From Diplodia intermedia (Eukaryota; Ascomycota; Dothideomycetes; Botryosphaeriales; Botryosphaeriaceae): 64,000 nucleotides of DNA. A model generated the notes under the pieces. That model saw only the letters and a list, made by a program, of their open reading frames with translations. It ran no database searches and was not told where the DNA came from. Shown piece after piece: positions 1 through 10,268 of this stretch; the first letter of the stretch is position 1, and every line of letters begins with the position of its first letter. The translations under genes were made by a program, and so were the position numbers. The DNA is taken from assembly GCA_021495925.1 (NCBI GenBank), contig JAKEKT010000012.1:372001-436000 (forward strand), written 5' to 3'.

Positions 1-801
1 AACACCAACACCGAAAGCCGCTGGTCACACTATCCGTCGCCGCCGCCGCCACCACCACCACTGTCACGACAAATGCCCCTGTACCCCGACAGGCTACCGC
101 CGGACGACAGCCTATCGCCCGCCTCGACCATCTCGAGCCCACAAAGCCACTTCGACCGACGACCGCAGCCAAAGACCAAACGCTTCTCCGCAGCAGCAGC
201 AGCACCGCCACCAACCGACGGCGTCCTCCCCCGAAGCAGAAAAGCCGCGCTGCTGCACCATCATCATCTCCACCACCACCACCTCCACCACCACCCGGAC
301 ATCGACGAGGAAGCATCAAGCAAAGGCCTCGGTCCGCCGGCGGCGGCGTCGACAGCAGAAGAGTCTCCCTGGCCATCGCCGCCGCCGCCATCCGCACCCG
401 CACCACGATTCCGCCGAGGGAAACAACAGCAAAAAGAACGACTCTCGCCACTGCTCTTCCCCCTGCCCGCCCCCACAACGACCGTGGACGGCGGCTCCTC
501 GGTGCTGGTCGGGCGGGGCATGAAGCGCTCCGGCGCCGGCCCGAGAAACGGCAAGACGCGCAGGATGAGGGACGGCAGCAACGCGCTCGGTTCGTCGTAT
601 ACGCTTTCCCCGTCGCCGCCTCCGCTGCCCGATGCGACGACGGTCGATGGGACGGAGGTGTCGATGGGGAGGAGGGGGAGGAGCGACGACGGCGTGTACG
701 ATGACGGGGTTTATGAGGGGGGCGGGTACGAATACGTTGGGCCGGATTACGGCGGCGATGACGAGGAGGTGCCCGTGGAGGGTGCGGTGGACGGAGGAGG
801 A

Positions 802-844
<43 letters not shown>

Positions 845-2148
845 GTGGTCCGTGGAGTCCGCGCTGGGAGGTTAGCAGCATTCGTACGTTTAGCTACGGC
901 GACGACGACGACGAGAGCGGCGCGAGGGAAGAGGGGGGCGATGGGTTCGTTCGCGGTGCACCCGGGCGTGGGTTTTTCGACTACGCGAGGGCGGCGAGGG
1001 AGAGGAGGAAGGGGGAGAGGGTGAGGGGGACGGCAGGTCATCCGGTCCTTGGTTCCGGTTCCGGTTCTGGCGGTGGTGCTGGTGGTGGTGGAGGGCACGG
1101 CCGGTCTGGCAGGGCTGCTTCACCCGGGAGACGAGCTGGATTCGAGATCATAAGAGGAGGCGGCGGATGGGAGACGGAGACGGAGCTGGAGCCGGAGCCG
1201 GAGCCAGAGCCGTATCTATTCGATGTCGATGACGAAGAGGTTGGTGGACACATGCCAAGGGACTGGCCTCTGAGAGACATGGACGGATTCTCGCAATATT
1301 TGAATCCCAGGAACTTCCCGCGAGGCGGCAGACATGTTGGCGGGGAGGGCGGCATCGATATTGAGGATAATCGCGCGAAAGACAAGCGCAAGCATCGGCG
1401 CAAGAAGCATAGCGACAGTAACCGCACCTCGACGCCCCCAGCGCTTCCCGTCCCAGCTAGCACTGCGGGTCCATTGAGCACGATTCGTGCGCCGCGCACA
1501 CCATCGGAGGTCGCTGGATGCGCGCTGGGAACAGCGGCGGTGGGATTGTGCGCAACGAGTGTGAAAAAGGTGGTGTCGCAGGCGATAAGGTGGGAAGTCG
1601 AGAAACAGGTGCAGGAAAGATTGCGGGAAGAGAAATTGGAAAGAAAGAGACGAAGGGCGCGGAAGAGGGAGGAGAAAGAAAAGAAATGGAGAGAGAGGGA
1701 TCGACTGGAGAGGGAAGCAGTCATGGCCCGCAGGGCGAATGGAAGGCCGGGATTTGCAAGAAGGCTGAGTGACAAAGTCCCTCAACGCTTCAGGAGAGCA
1801 ATGAGTGGTCCCAGCGGTCTCAGTGCCCCTAGCGGTCTCAGTGCCCCCAGTGATCTCAATGGTCCTGATGGTCTCGGTGGTCTTAGTACCGGCTGTGTCG
1901 GTAGGATAAAAGACCGAGTAGGTAAAGACGGGCTGATCAGAGATGATGCGGTTGGGGATGGTCGTTTAGGGGACGATGACTTCATCGGAGAGGGCTTTCG
2001 CGTGGCGAGCGACAAAGAATTCGATCTAAGGCCAAAGAGAGGTTGGAGAAGAGGTTGGAGTCGCAGTCGGACACCTGAACCCAGGAGACCATTTGCACAA
2101 CGGCCCAAGTTACCAGAAGAGCCGTGGAGGCGAGGCGGAGGTGGATAA
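1..2148 (+). CDS. Low-complexity Gly/Pro/Arg-rich protein, 5' end outside the window
   Basis: The frame is open from base 1 through the ATG at 73 to the stop at 2146-2148. The upstream codons read as similar Pro-rich sequence, so this is most likely the 3' part of a longer gene rather than one starting at 73. From ATG 73 it gives 691 aa. It has a Pro/His-rich start, a run of 19 Gly (793-849), Glu-Pro repeats near 1190-1215 and basic Lys/Arg tracts. One less biased block, around 1500-1760, reads as a short Ala/Gly hydrophobic stretch followed by a highly charged coiled-coil-like helix. A six-residue repeat (SGLSAP type) sits at 1813-1884. No enzyme domain or signal peptide is visible. It may be a scaffold or nuclear protein; function unknown. 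The large open frames on the opposite strand are by-products of the composition. Confidence 0.65.
793..849 (+). repeat. GGN triplet run encoding 19 Gly
   Basis: Nineteen consecutive Gly codons, mostly GGC with three GGA at the start and three GGT at the end, inside the first gene. Prone to length variation. Confidence 0.9.
1813..1884 (+). repeat. 18-bp coding minisatellite, four units
   Basis: Four 18-bp units in frame; units 1 and 2 differ at one base, units 3 and 4 have diverged. They encode SGLSAP, SGLSAP, SDLNGP and DGLGGL. Confidence 0.9.
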
Positions 2149-2626
2149 GACTTCCTTTCATTCAAACTGCCGTACGAGAAAGGCGAAGGAGCATTTGGGG
2201 GGAGCCGCCGTTTACTGTTCGATGTTGGTGCTTCGGAGGTCGCGGCACGGTAATTACAAAGGATTTTATCCTTCCGTGTCACATAATGGATATTATGATT
2301 TTCTTTTTCATGGGCAGCTAAAGCAAATAGCTGGACGTAGAGGTAAGTATTCAAACTAGACAAATGCATCTGTTGATCTGACTTGACTACGTACATGAGT
2401 AGGGTGCGTATTCTTTGGCAAGAGAGATTTGAGAAAGCTCAATCCTTTTGCAACTTGCCATAGTGTTTGAAGTTAGCATCTCACAGATGGCCTGGAAGCC
2501 TGAGAACTATCTGTGTTGTGATAAAAACGTCATCAGTCAACTTTCATGATTCAAACCCGAAAGATCCATGGTCAACGCTGAAAACTCGGTAATATCTGCT
2601 CATTCGCGCATGTGTTACTGTACAAT
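2149..2626. other. Convergent intergenic region
   Basis: 3' flanks of the first gene (plus) and MRPL16 (minus). AT-richer than the flanking coding sequence. I see no RNA gene or supported frame. Confidence 0.6.
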
Positions 2627-3452
2627 CTATGGAGCGGTAGTCGCAGAGATCCGCTCAGCAGTCTGCTCGAGAGGAAGCTTCTTGCGTGGTCTCTTCAGCG
2701 ATTCAACGGTGACATCGCCGCCAACCTTGGTGATACCCATGACGGGCGGATCACCCTTTCTGACGAACTCGTACTGGCCTAAAGGAACGTTAGTGGCGAA
2801 TTTCCTGGACCGCACTACAACACGACGTACCGGGCAACTTGGTGCCTGCCAACCTGAACGCATCCCTCACTACCTGCTCGTGGACTTCACCCTTCAACTC
2901 AAACAGAATCTTGCTAATGGCCACTCTGCTGGCCCAGTGGTCGAAGCTACCCTTTCCCTTACCCATACGCGACTCGTTGCCAGAAGTGTAGACGCCGATG
3001 TTTGCACAGATGCGCGTGTACAGGCGGAACTTCAAACCACGTAAGCGTTTGCGGATGGTATCCTCGGCGATCTTGAGATGCTTCCCCGAGATACGGCGAT
3101 CGTGGTCCTTGAGACGCAGGCCGTAATCTCCCCAAACGATGGTGGTGCCGCGCATCGAGCCGCCGGTAGGCACGCGTGGTCTGCCCTTGCGATCCTTCTT
3201 GTTGTGACCAGACCGGGGAAGCAACCAGTCGAGGCGCGGGCTAGTGGTACTGAAAGGCCGAGATGCAAGAGCCGGGCCTAGGATCGAGGAGGGCGCGACG
3301 GACGGGCGTGCGGCGGTGGTGCGGGCATGTTGGACTGCGAGGCTGGGATTAGCGGCGGTAGGAGGCGCCGGACGCGGGATGCAGTACGGCACTGGGGTCT
3401 CGCGGGTGCGGCAGCGAGGCCTCGTCGCAATTGGGCCCCAAGGTTGGGGCAT
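2627..3452 (-). CDS. MRPL16: Mitochondrial large-subunit ribosomal protein uL16m
   Basis: Component of the mitochondrial 54S subunit, related to bacterial L16. Two exons: 3452-2831 and 2778-2627, with a 52-bp intron (GTACGT donor, TTTAG acceptor). Splicing joins KLPG to QYEFVRKGDPPV, restoring the L16 C-terminal region; total 257 aa. The L16 core starts near GRPRVPTGG and includes the MGKGKG loop. The first ~80 residues are Ala/Arg/Ser-rich with no acidic run, as expected for a mitochondrial import sequence. The exact start is uncertain: ATG 3452 is the longest in-frame choice, and a 5' intron joining another Arg-rich frame (ATG near 3473) cannot be excluded. It is divergent from RFC1 across 302 bp. 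Confidence 0.88.
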
Positions 3453-3624
3453 AATCTGGGGGACGGCATGGCGGATGCACCCGTGGAAGCGCGGAGGTGA
3501 CGAGCAAGCTGCGGCTTCACGATTTCCAGGGCGCTCGGACCACTGCGCGGAGAAACGTCTCGGAGCTGTCGAAGTGCCAAGGGTGGTGCCTGGACGCGCC
3601 CGGGCGCGACATCATCATCCATTC

Positions 3625-3630
3625 ACGCGT
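3625..3630. promoter_or_regulatory. ACGCGT (MCB-type) site in the MRPL16-RFC1 divergent promoter
   Basis: Palindromic ACGCGT, 125 bp upstream of the RFC1 ATG. It matches the MluI cell-cycle box bound by MBF, which controls replication genes in yeasts. ACGCGT also occurs elsewhere in the window (for example inside MRPL16 near 3172), so the match alone is weak; its position is what suggests a role. Confidence 0.4.
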
Positions 3631-3754
3631 CGACGTGCCGCTCCGTTCGTCTGCCCGTCCGCCTGCCTGGAGGCGTTCCGCAACCACACCACGCCACCTT
3701 CCCACGGCAAGCTGCAATTCATGAATTGAGCTCTTGTTGCTATCCGCTGCAAAT

Positions 3755-6700
3755 ATGCCGGCCGATATCAGAAGCTTTTTTGGCGGCAAGCCTGCTGCGC
3801 AGCCTGCGAAAGAGGAGGTGCGTCGCTCTTTCCTAAACTGCGACAGCCCGATTAGTCCTGCGCTTTCCTTCCCAAAACCTTTCGCTTTTGTTTGTACAAA
3901 CGCAGCGATCGAATCTTGACCGTAGTCAACATCGCAAGAAGCAATGCCTCTGAAAGCTTACGCACCCCGCTCGCAGGCAAAGCCCGCCGCCAAGAAGAGA
4001 GGAAGGCCAGCGCGCAAGGTGGTTGAAGACTCGGACGACGAAGACGAGCCGTGCGTCATATCATTCCCCTTCGTTGTTTCGCTCATGCTGACACAGCCCC
4101 AGCCCCAAGAAAGCAACGCCTAAAAAGCCAGCTCCGAAGAAGCAAGCGTGAGTGCTGATCTCCATTGCGTACGATCACAGGCTAACGTAGAACTAGCAAG
4201 CGTGAAGTGACACCTGAGGGTGAAGCTACCACGGTCTCAGCCTTTTTCGGCGACAAGAAACCCGCTCGTTCTGCCCCCAGCAAGACCTCGAAACCCGCTG
4301 CGAAGACTGAAACGCCCAAGTCCACACCTAAGAAATCCAAAGCCGCCGACAAGACTGCTGCCACTCCGACCCGTACCTCCGCCCGAAAGAAGAAACCTGC
4401 CGCGTACGCCGAAGTGAAGGACGAGGATGAGGATTTTCTGGACGATGAGGAGGACGGGGACGACATTTTCACGGCTGCTTTCAAGAAGAAGGGCAAGCAC
4501 GCGGACGATTACGAGGAGAGCTCTGAAGACGAGCCGGTGTCTTTGCCACAGCGGCAAGCAAGCGGAAAGGGACAAAAGAAGATCAAGGACGAGGATGATT
4601 TCGAGCCAGAAGCAGATGTTGACATGAAGGACGCCAATCCTGAGGACGACTTTGTAGTCCCAGATGACGACGAAGAGATTGTTGACAACAAGTCGGCGAA
4701 GAAGGCTAAACCGGCTGCGAAGGCTGGTAGGAAGCGCAAATCAGCGGAGACGGATGATGAGCTTGAGGCAGAGCCACCCAAGAAGGGCCGCGGTCGCTCC
4801 ACTTCAACAAAGACAACACCGGCGAAGAAGAAAGCAAAGAAGGACGAGCCTGAGAACAGTGCCGCCATACAAGAGCTTCTGGATAGTATCCCCACCGTGC
4901 GACCTCCGACTCCGCCCCCGAAGGACGGAGACCCTGCCAAGAAATTCAATCCCTTCAAGGCTGGCGCTCATGCAAACTCTGGACCGGCGCCTCAATCCGG
5001 AGCGCTCGACATTCCTGACGGACAGCCGAACTGTCTCGCAGGGATGACCTTTGTCTTTACCGGTCTGCTCCAGTACCTTGATCGTGAAGCCGGGCAACAA
5101 CTGGTCAAACGCTATGGCGGAAAAGTCACGAGCGGGCCGAGTAGCAAAACCAGCTATGTTGTCCTAGGAAGTGATGCTGGTCCCAGCAAGCTGCAAAAGA
5201 TCAAGCAGTTCAACCTCAAGACTATCAACGAAGAGGGGCTATTTGCTCTCATCAAGAAATTGCCTGCTAACGGGGGTGACAGCAAGGCTGCCGCAGCTTA
5301 TGACAAGAAGCAGGCAGCGGAGGAGAAGAAGATCAAGGAAATGGCCGCAGAGATAGAGAAAGAAGAACGTCGCAAGGGTGGCGCTGGTGGTGCTGGAGGC
5401 GGCAAGGCTGCTGCTGGTGCTTCAAGTGCAGCAAGTTCGCAAGCACCCGGATCCCAACCATCGGGCTCGCAGCCGGCTCAGGATAACCGGCTATGGACTG
5501 TGAAGTATGCGCCCACTCAGCTGACTCAGATCTGCGGAAACAAGACCCAAGTGGAGAAGCTTCAGCGCTGGCTGCGCAACTTCCCCAAGAGCCAGAAGAA
5601 GGGCTTCAAGCTGGGAGGTCCTGACGGAAGTGGCCTTTTCAGGGCTGTGATGATTCACGGCCCGCCAGGAATTGGCAAAACAACTGCAGCACACCTTGTC
5701 GCCAAACTTGAAGGCTACGATGTCGTTGAGAGGAACGCCAGCGATTCCCGAAGCAAGAAGCTTGTACAGGAAGGTCTGCAGGGTGTCCTCGAGACGACCT
5801 CGATCCTCGGGTACTTTGCGGGCGATGGGAAGAAAGTGGAGGAGTCGAAGAAAAAGCTAGTGCTCATCATGGATGAAGTTGATGGCATGTCTGCTGGTGA
5901 CCGAGGTGGAGTCGGAGCTCTTGCCGCTGTCTGCAAGAAGTCTGAAATCCCCATGATCCTCATCTGCAACGACCGCCGCTTGCCAAAGATGAAGCCTTTC
6001 GACTACGTTACCTACGACCTTGCATTCAGACGCCCAACGACGGATCAAATCAGGTCAAGAATCATGACCATTGCGTACCGCGAGGGTCTCAAGATGCCCA
6101 AGAACGTCATCGACGCTCTGATCGAAGGGACTAGTGCGGATATTCGGCAAGTCGTCAACATGGTTTCTACTGCAAAGCTCGACGAAGAAGCCATGGATTT
6201 CGACAAGAGTAAGCAAATGTCCAAGGCATGGGAGAAGCACATCATCCTAAAGCCCTGGGACATTGTCGGCAAAATCCTCCAAGGTCACATGTTCTCGGAG
6301 ACCAGCAAGCACACGCTGAACGACAAGACCGAGCTCTACTTCAATGACCACGAGCTGAGCTACCTCATGCTTCAGGAGAACTACCTTGGCACCAACCCTA
6401 TACGTGCTGGCAATTGTCAGGGCAAGGAACGCAACTTGAAGCTGCTAGAACTGGCAGATAACGCAGCGGAAAGCATAAGTGATGGGGACTTGGTCGACAG
6501 AATGATCCATGGTTCTCAGCAACAGTGGAGTCTTATGCCAACCCATGCTATGTTCAGTTTTGTTCGGCCTGCGAGCTTCGTGGCCGGCAGCATGGCTGGC
6601 TACAAGACTGGTTTCCCGCAGTGGTTGGGTAAAAACAGTTCCCAAGGGAAGCTTACACGCATGGTCAAGGAAATCCAGGGCCATATGCGTTTACGTTCAT

Positions 6701-7314
6701 CCGCAGACCGCCATGAAATCCGTCAGCAGTACGTTCCTATTCTTTGGCAAGAGCTTGTCAAGAGACTTGAGGTAGAAGGCAAGGAAGCTGTGCCCGAAGT
6801 CATCGAACTTATGGACAGCTACTTCCTCACCAAGGAAGATTTCGATGCGATCATGGAATTAGGTGTGGGCCCTATGAACATGGAGAAGGTCAAGATCGAG
6901 TCTCAATCCAAGGCGACCTTCACAAGACTGTAAGTATCACCCGTAACAGCAGACAGCGACGTGAAGATGGTGAGCTGATTTGTGATTTCCTACAGGTATA
7001 ACCAGCAATCTCACCCCATTCCCTTCATGAAGGCCTCCTCTATCGTCGCTCCCAAGCAAGCTGTAAAGGAGAAGCCTGATCTAGAAGAGGCCATTGAGGA
7101 GTCAGATGAAGGTGAAGTGGTGGACGAACCGGATGCGAAGAAGGACGAGGACGAGGAGGGTGACATCACAAAGGACAAGTACATCAAGCAACCGAAGAAG
7201 AAGGCCGCGCCGAGGAAGAAGGCGACGAAGAAATCCGCGGCTGCAGATGATGACGATGATGAGGAAGACGAGAAGCCGAAGAAGGGTAAAGGAAAGGGCA
7301 AGGCGAAGAAATAA
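3755..7314 (+). CDS. RFC1: Replication factor C large subunit (clamp loader)
   Basis: ATPase subunit that loads PCNA onto primer-template junctions. Five exons: 3755-3817, 3926-4050, 4097-4147, 4197-6929, 6996-7314; 1,096 aa. The N-terminus MPADIRSFFGG matches the Rfc1 PIP-like start. An acidic/Lys-rich linker (about 22-350) follows, then a BRCT domain (about 357-440, LAGMTFVFTG), then the AAA+ module. Walker A GPPGIGKTT is at about 568-576 and Walker B LIMDEVDG with D639-E640; a sensor-1-like CND follows. The C-terminal RFC1 domain runs to a Lys-rich acidic tail. The last splice restores LYNQQSHPIPFMKAS, conserved in Rfc1. The third exon could begin six bases later (a second in-frame AG). 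The GTG-initiated frame at 4207 is internal to exon 4. Confidence 0.95.
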
Positions 7315-8032
7315 GCGAGCGGCCTTTGCGAAGGGGGATTTGAACATGACCAAAAGCAAGTAAAGTTTCGTGATGTGTAAGCTCAGTCGGCTGTATGGTT
7401 ATGATGTTTTTTCTCTTCTTTCTTTCTAAGCTGCATAATGGCAGTGCAACACTTTACAGTGAAGGAACATGGTAGGGTAGCATCGGTTGGTTCGAAAGCA
7501 TGCGTGTTTTCCTTTTAAGATACGAGAGCATTGTAGTTGCATAGTTTGCAACTGCTATCAGATAAAGCAATCAACGTCACAGGCAGTGGAAGATTATGTT
7601 TGGACATATTGCGTAATTTGAAGGTCTACATATATGTCCGGAAAGCTGTTACAACTGCCCACAAATAAAGGAGAGTAGTAGCTTTCGCGGAAATTGGATA
7701 ATCAAAACTTCAGCCAGGAAAAGCACTCTATTGGAACTCTGCTAGAGAATGACTCTACGATCTTTCGAAACGCGGATTAGACAATCTGAAAAGCAAAGAA
7801 AAGTAAAGGTAAAAAGAACTCTGAGCATCTATCCGTTAAGTTCCTTCGTCTCTGAATTCCATGTCCCTCCGACGGAATGCATTCTCAACCCCTTCCCCAC
7901 AAGCCAGCAAAGATAAGAAAGAAAAGAAAAGAAAGACAGAAGAAGGCGACAAAGTCAACCGAGCCAACCCGCATCCGCTTCGGAGATATATCGCACCATA
8001 CTTACCGACATGGGGCAGTCGAACAATCCAAA
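7315..8032. other. Convergent intergenic region RFC1 / deacetylase
   Basis: 3' flanks of two convergent genes. AT-richer, with a Lys-rich spurious frame near 7861-8080. On the minus strand just past the deacetylase stop there is a GGTAAGTATGG donor-like sequence, which could reflect a 3'-UTR intron. No gene supported. Confidence 0.5.
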
Positions 8033-9698
8033 TCACAACCCGCCCTCCCGCTCCCACACCATCCGGCCCGCCACCCACGTCTGCAGCACCTCGCCCTCCT
8101 CGCTCAGCACGACGAGATCCGCCCTGTTGCCCTCGCGCAGCGACCCCACGCCGCCGCCGCCGCCCAGCGCCTCGGGCCCGTCCACGCCCATCAGCGCCGC
8201 CACGTTCTCCGTCACCGTGCGCACCGCCTCGGGCAGCGTGCAGCCGGTCCAGGCGACGAGGTTGCGGACGGCCTCGGCGAGGGTGCCGCAGCCGCCGACG
8301 AGAGTTTCGTTTTCGCTGTTGTCGTTGTTGTCGTTGTTGTTGTTCGCGATGACGGCTTTGGGCGAGGGGTACGGGGCGTTGGTTTGCGGGTCGTGCGTGA
8401 TTTTGCGTTGGGCGGACGCGATCTGCGCGTGGCCCGGGTAGGTTCCGGCGGGGATGGTCGGGGAGGCGAGTTCGGTGCTGTCGGTGACGAGGATGGCGCG
8501 GGAGGGGTTGGCGCGGTAGAGGAGGGAGACGGTGGAGGGGTGGAGGTGGTGGCCGTCGGCGATGAGGGTGTAGTAGGGGGGTGGGGGTTGTTGTTGTTGT
8601 TGTTGTTGCTGGGGTGGTGGCAGCGAGATGAGGCCGGCTAGGCCGGGGTGGCGGGAGTGGAGGGATGTCATGGCGTTGAGGGTGTGTGTTAGGCAGGTGG
8701 CGCCGGCGTTGAGGGCGGCGAGGCCGTCGGCGTAGGTGGCGGTGGTGTGGCCGAGGGAGACGCGGATGGAGTGGTTGGCGGTGAGGGTGTTGATGAGGGT
8801 GGTGCTGGAGGGGAGCTCGGGCGCTAGGGTGGCGAGCTTAATGGATGGGAGGCCGGAAGCACCGTAGATGGTGACGGGTGAGGTGGTGGTTGACGGGTCG
8901 TGGAAGAGGGTTGCATTGTGTGCGCCTGCTTTGGATGGGTGGAGGTAGGGTCCTTCGACGTGGGCGCCATGGAGGTAGGCACTGCTGGGAGAAAAGGAGC
9001 GGGGCTTGAGAGACGGGAGGATCTATGCAATTGTGAGATTACTGTAGTTCGGGTCTGATTGTTTTTCTTGGTCTGTCGGACACGTAGGGACTGGGGATGG
9101 GTAGGCTTGAAATCGAAGGCTTCTCATAAGCGATGATGAAGCATAGAAGAAATTAGCCGATTAAGGCTAGAGGGTTGAAGGGCACTAAACTTAGCGTATT
9201 TGGTATACAAGAGAGACAGAGGAACCAGGATGTGGAAGCACGAAGCCAGCCATCTGACGTCAATGTACGGAGATAACTCTTTCTGCTTCAGATAGATTGC
9301 TATGGCTATGCTAAGGAATAACGGCAGGAGGACCACCTCTGAAAAAGAAAGCAGCAACCAACCTTCTGGAAAGTATCAGGAGACACGGTAGGGATTGTGG
9401 CCCAGAATCCGGTCACGCCCTGCGAGACATAGTGCTCGGCCGTCTCCTCCAGCTTCCGACAGTACTGGGACTCGTCCTCAAAGTGGGTGAAGTGAAAGCC
9501 ATTGACGCCGTTGGTGTGCAGCTCGAGAAAGCCGGGGGCGACAATGTTGCCCTCCAAGTCCACGATCTCTCCGCCAATGTAGCCGGTGCGCTTCAGGATG
9601 CGGCAGGTCTCTTCGGAGATGACGAGGTGGTCCTCGACGAGCTTGCCGCCCAGGCAGTAGCTGCCGTTGGTGAAGAGGGTGAACTGGTTGTCCGACAT
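8033..9698 (-). CDS. nagA: N-acetylglucosamine-6-phosphate deacetylase
   Basis: Amidohydrolase that converts GlcNAc-6-P to glucosamine-6-P and acetate, in chitin/GlcNAc catabolism and amino-sugar recycling; cytosolic (no signal peptide). Exons 9698-9363 and 9022-8033, 441 aa; the 340-bp intron is the longest in the window. The join gives TFQK-ILPSLKPR, the expected family sequence. Visible active-site elements: HTNG (H61, N63), HVEGP (E135), SLGHT (H204), THTLNAM (H225), and D293 in LVTDST, the catalytic Asp position. Two low-complexity insertions are unusual: Q8 (250-257) with flanking Pro just before LIADGHH, and an Asn-rich loop (about 339-350). ATG 9698 is chosen because MSDNQFTLFTNG starts where family members start; an upstream in-frame ATG at 9836 adds low-complexity sequence. 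No other GlcNAc-catabolic gene is adjacent. Confidence 0.93.
8588..8611 (-). repeat. CAA/CAG run (Q8) in the deacetylase
   Basis: Seven CAA and one CAG on the minus strand, inside the catalytic domain coding sequence. Confidence 0.85.
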
Positions 9699-10268
9699 GG
9701 CTTGCTGTCGACTCGGCGTGACTCGTAGCGACGGTGGTGGGGGGAGGTCGGCCAGCGGGGCGCTGGGCGTGTGGGCGGGGTCTGGGCACCCTGGCGGCGA
9801 TCGTCGGGACCCCATCGCCGGATCGCTGCTGCTCACTCAGGCGCCGCAGCTCGATGCTCGACCAGAGCTGAAAGCAGGGCATCAGAGCCCCATACGGCTA
9901 AGGCGGCGGACGAATGGCCTGTTTGGCGCTCCGTGGCACGCTTTGGGCTGGCCCAGGCAGCGGCGATTGACGTGTGAATGCGCGTTTGATAGCCACATGA
10001 TGTCATCGCTGTGGCTTTCCGCACGAAACGCGCTGATCTAGCTACTGACGCCAGACAAACGCCTTCCTTGCTTGCGCCAATCCTGATTCTTCCCTTGTTG
10101 CCGCATGATTGCGCAGCTGCCGAGCCTAACTTATTTTCTGCCTGCCCCCGTCTCCTCGCGATTGACGCTGCAGGCCCACGACTCTGCCGCGCACCGGCGA
10201 AAGCAGTCCCTTGACCTGCTCCCTCGCTTTGACCCACCACCCGCGACCGCTACCTGTCGCCATCCATC
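9699..10268. promoter_or_regulatory. 570-bp divergent promoter, deacetylase / SMP-C2 tether
   Basis: Shared upstream region of the minus-strand deacetylase and the plus-strand tether gene. Some frame openings exist, but none resembles a protein. No clear TATA box was identified. Confidence 0.5.

Noticed and set aside
9124..9357. 77-codon hydrophobic minus-strand frame between the deacetylase exons
   Set aside because: It lies inside the 340-bp intron; joining the flanking exons gives the expected family sequence without it.
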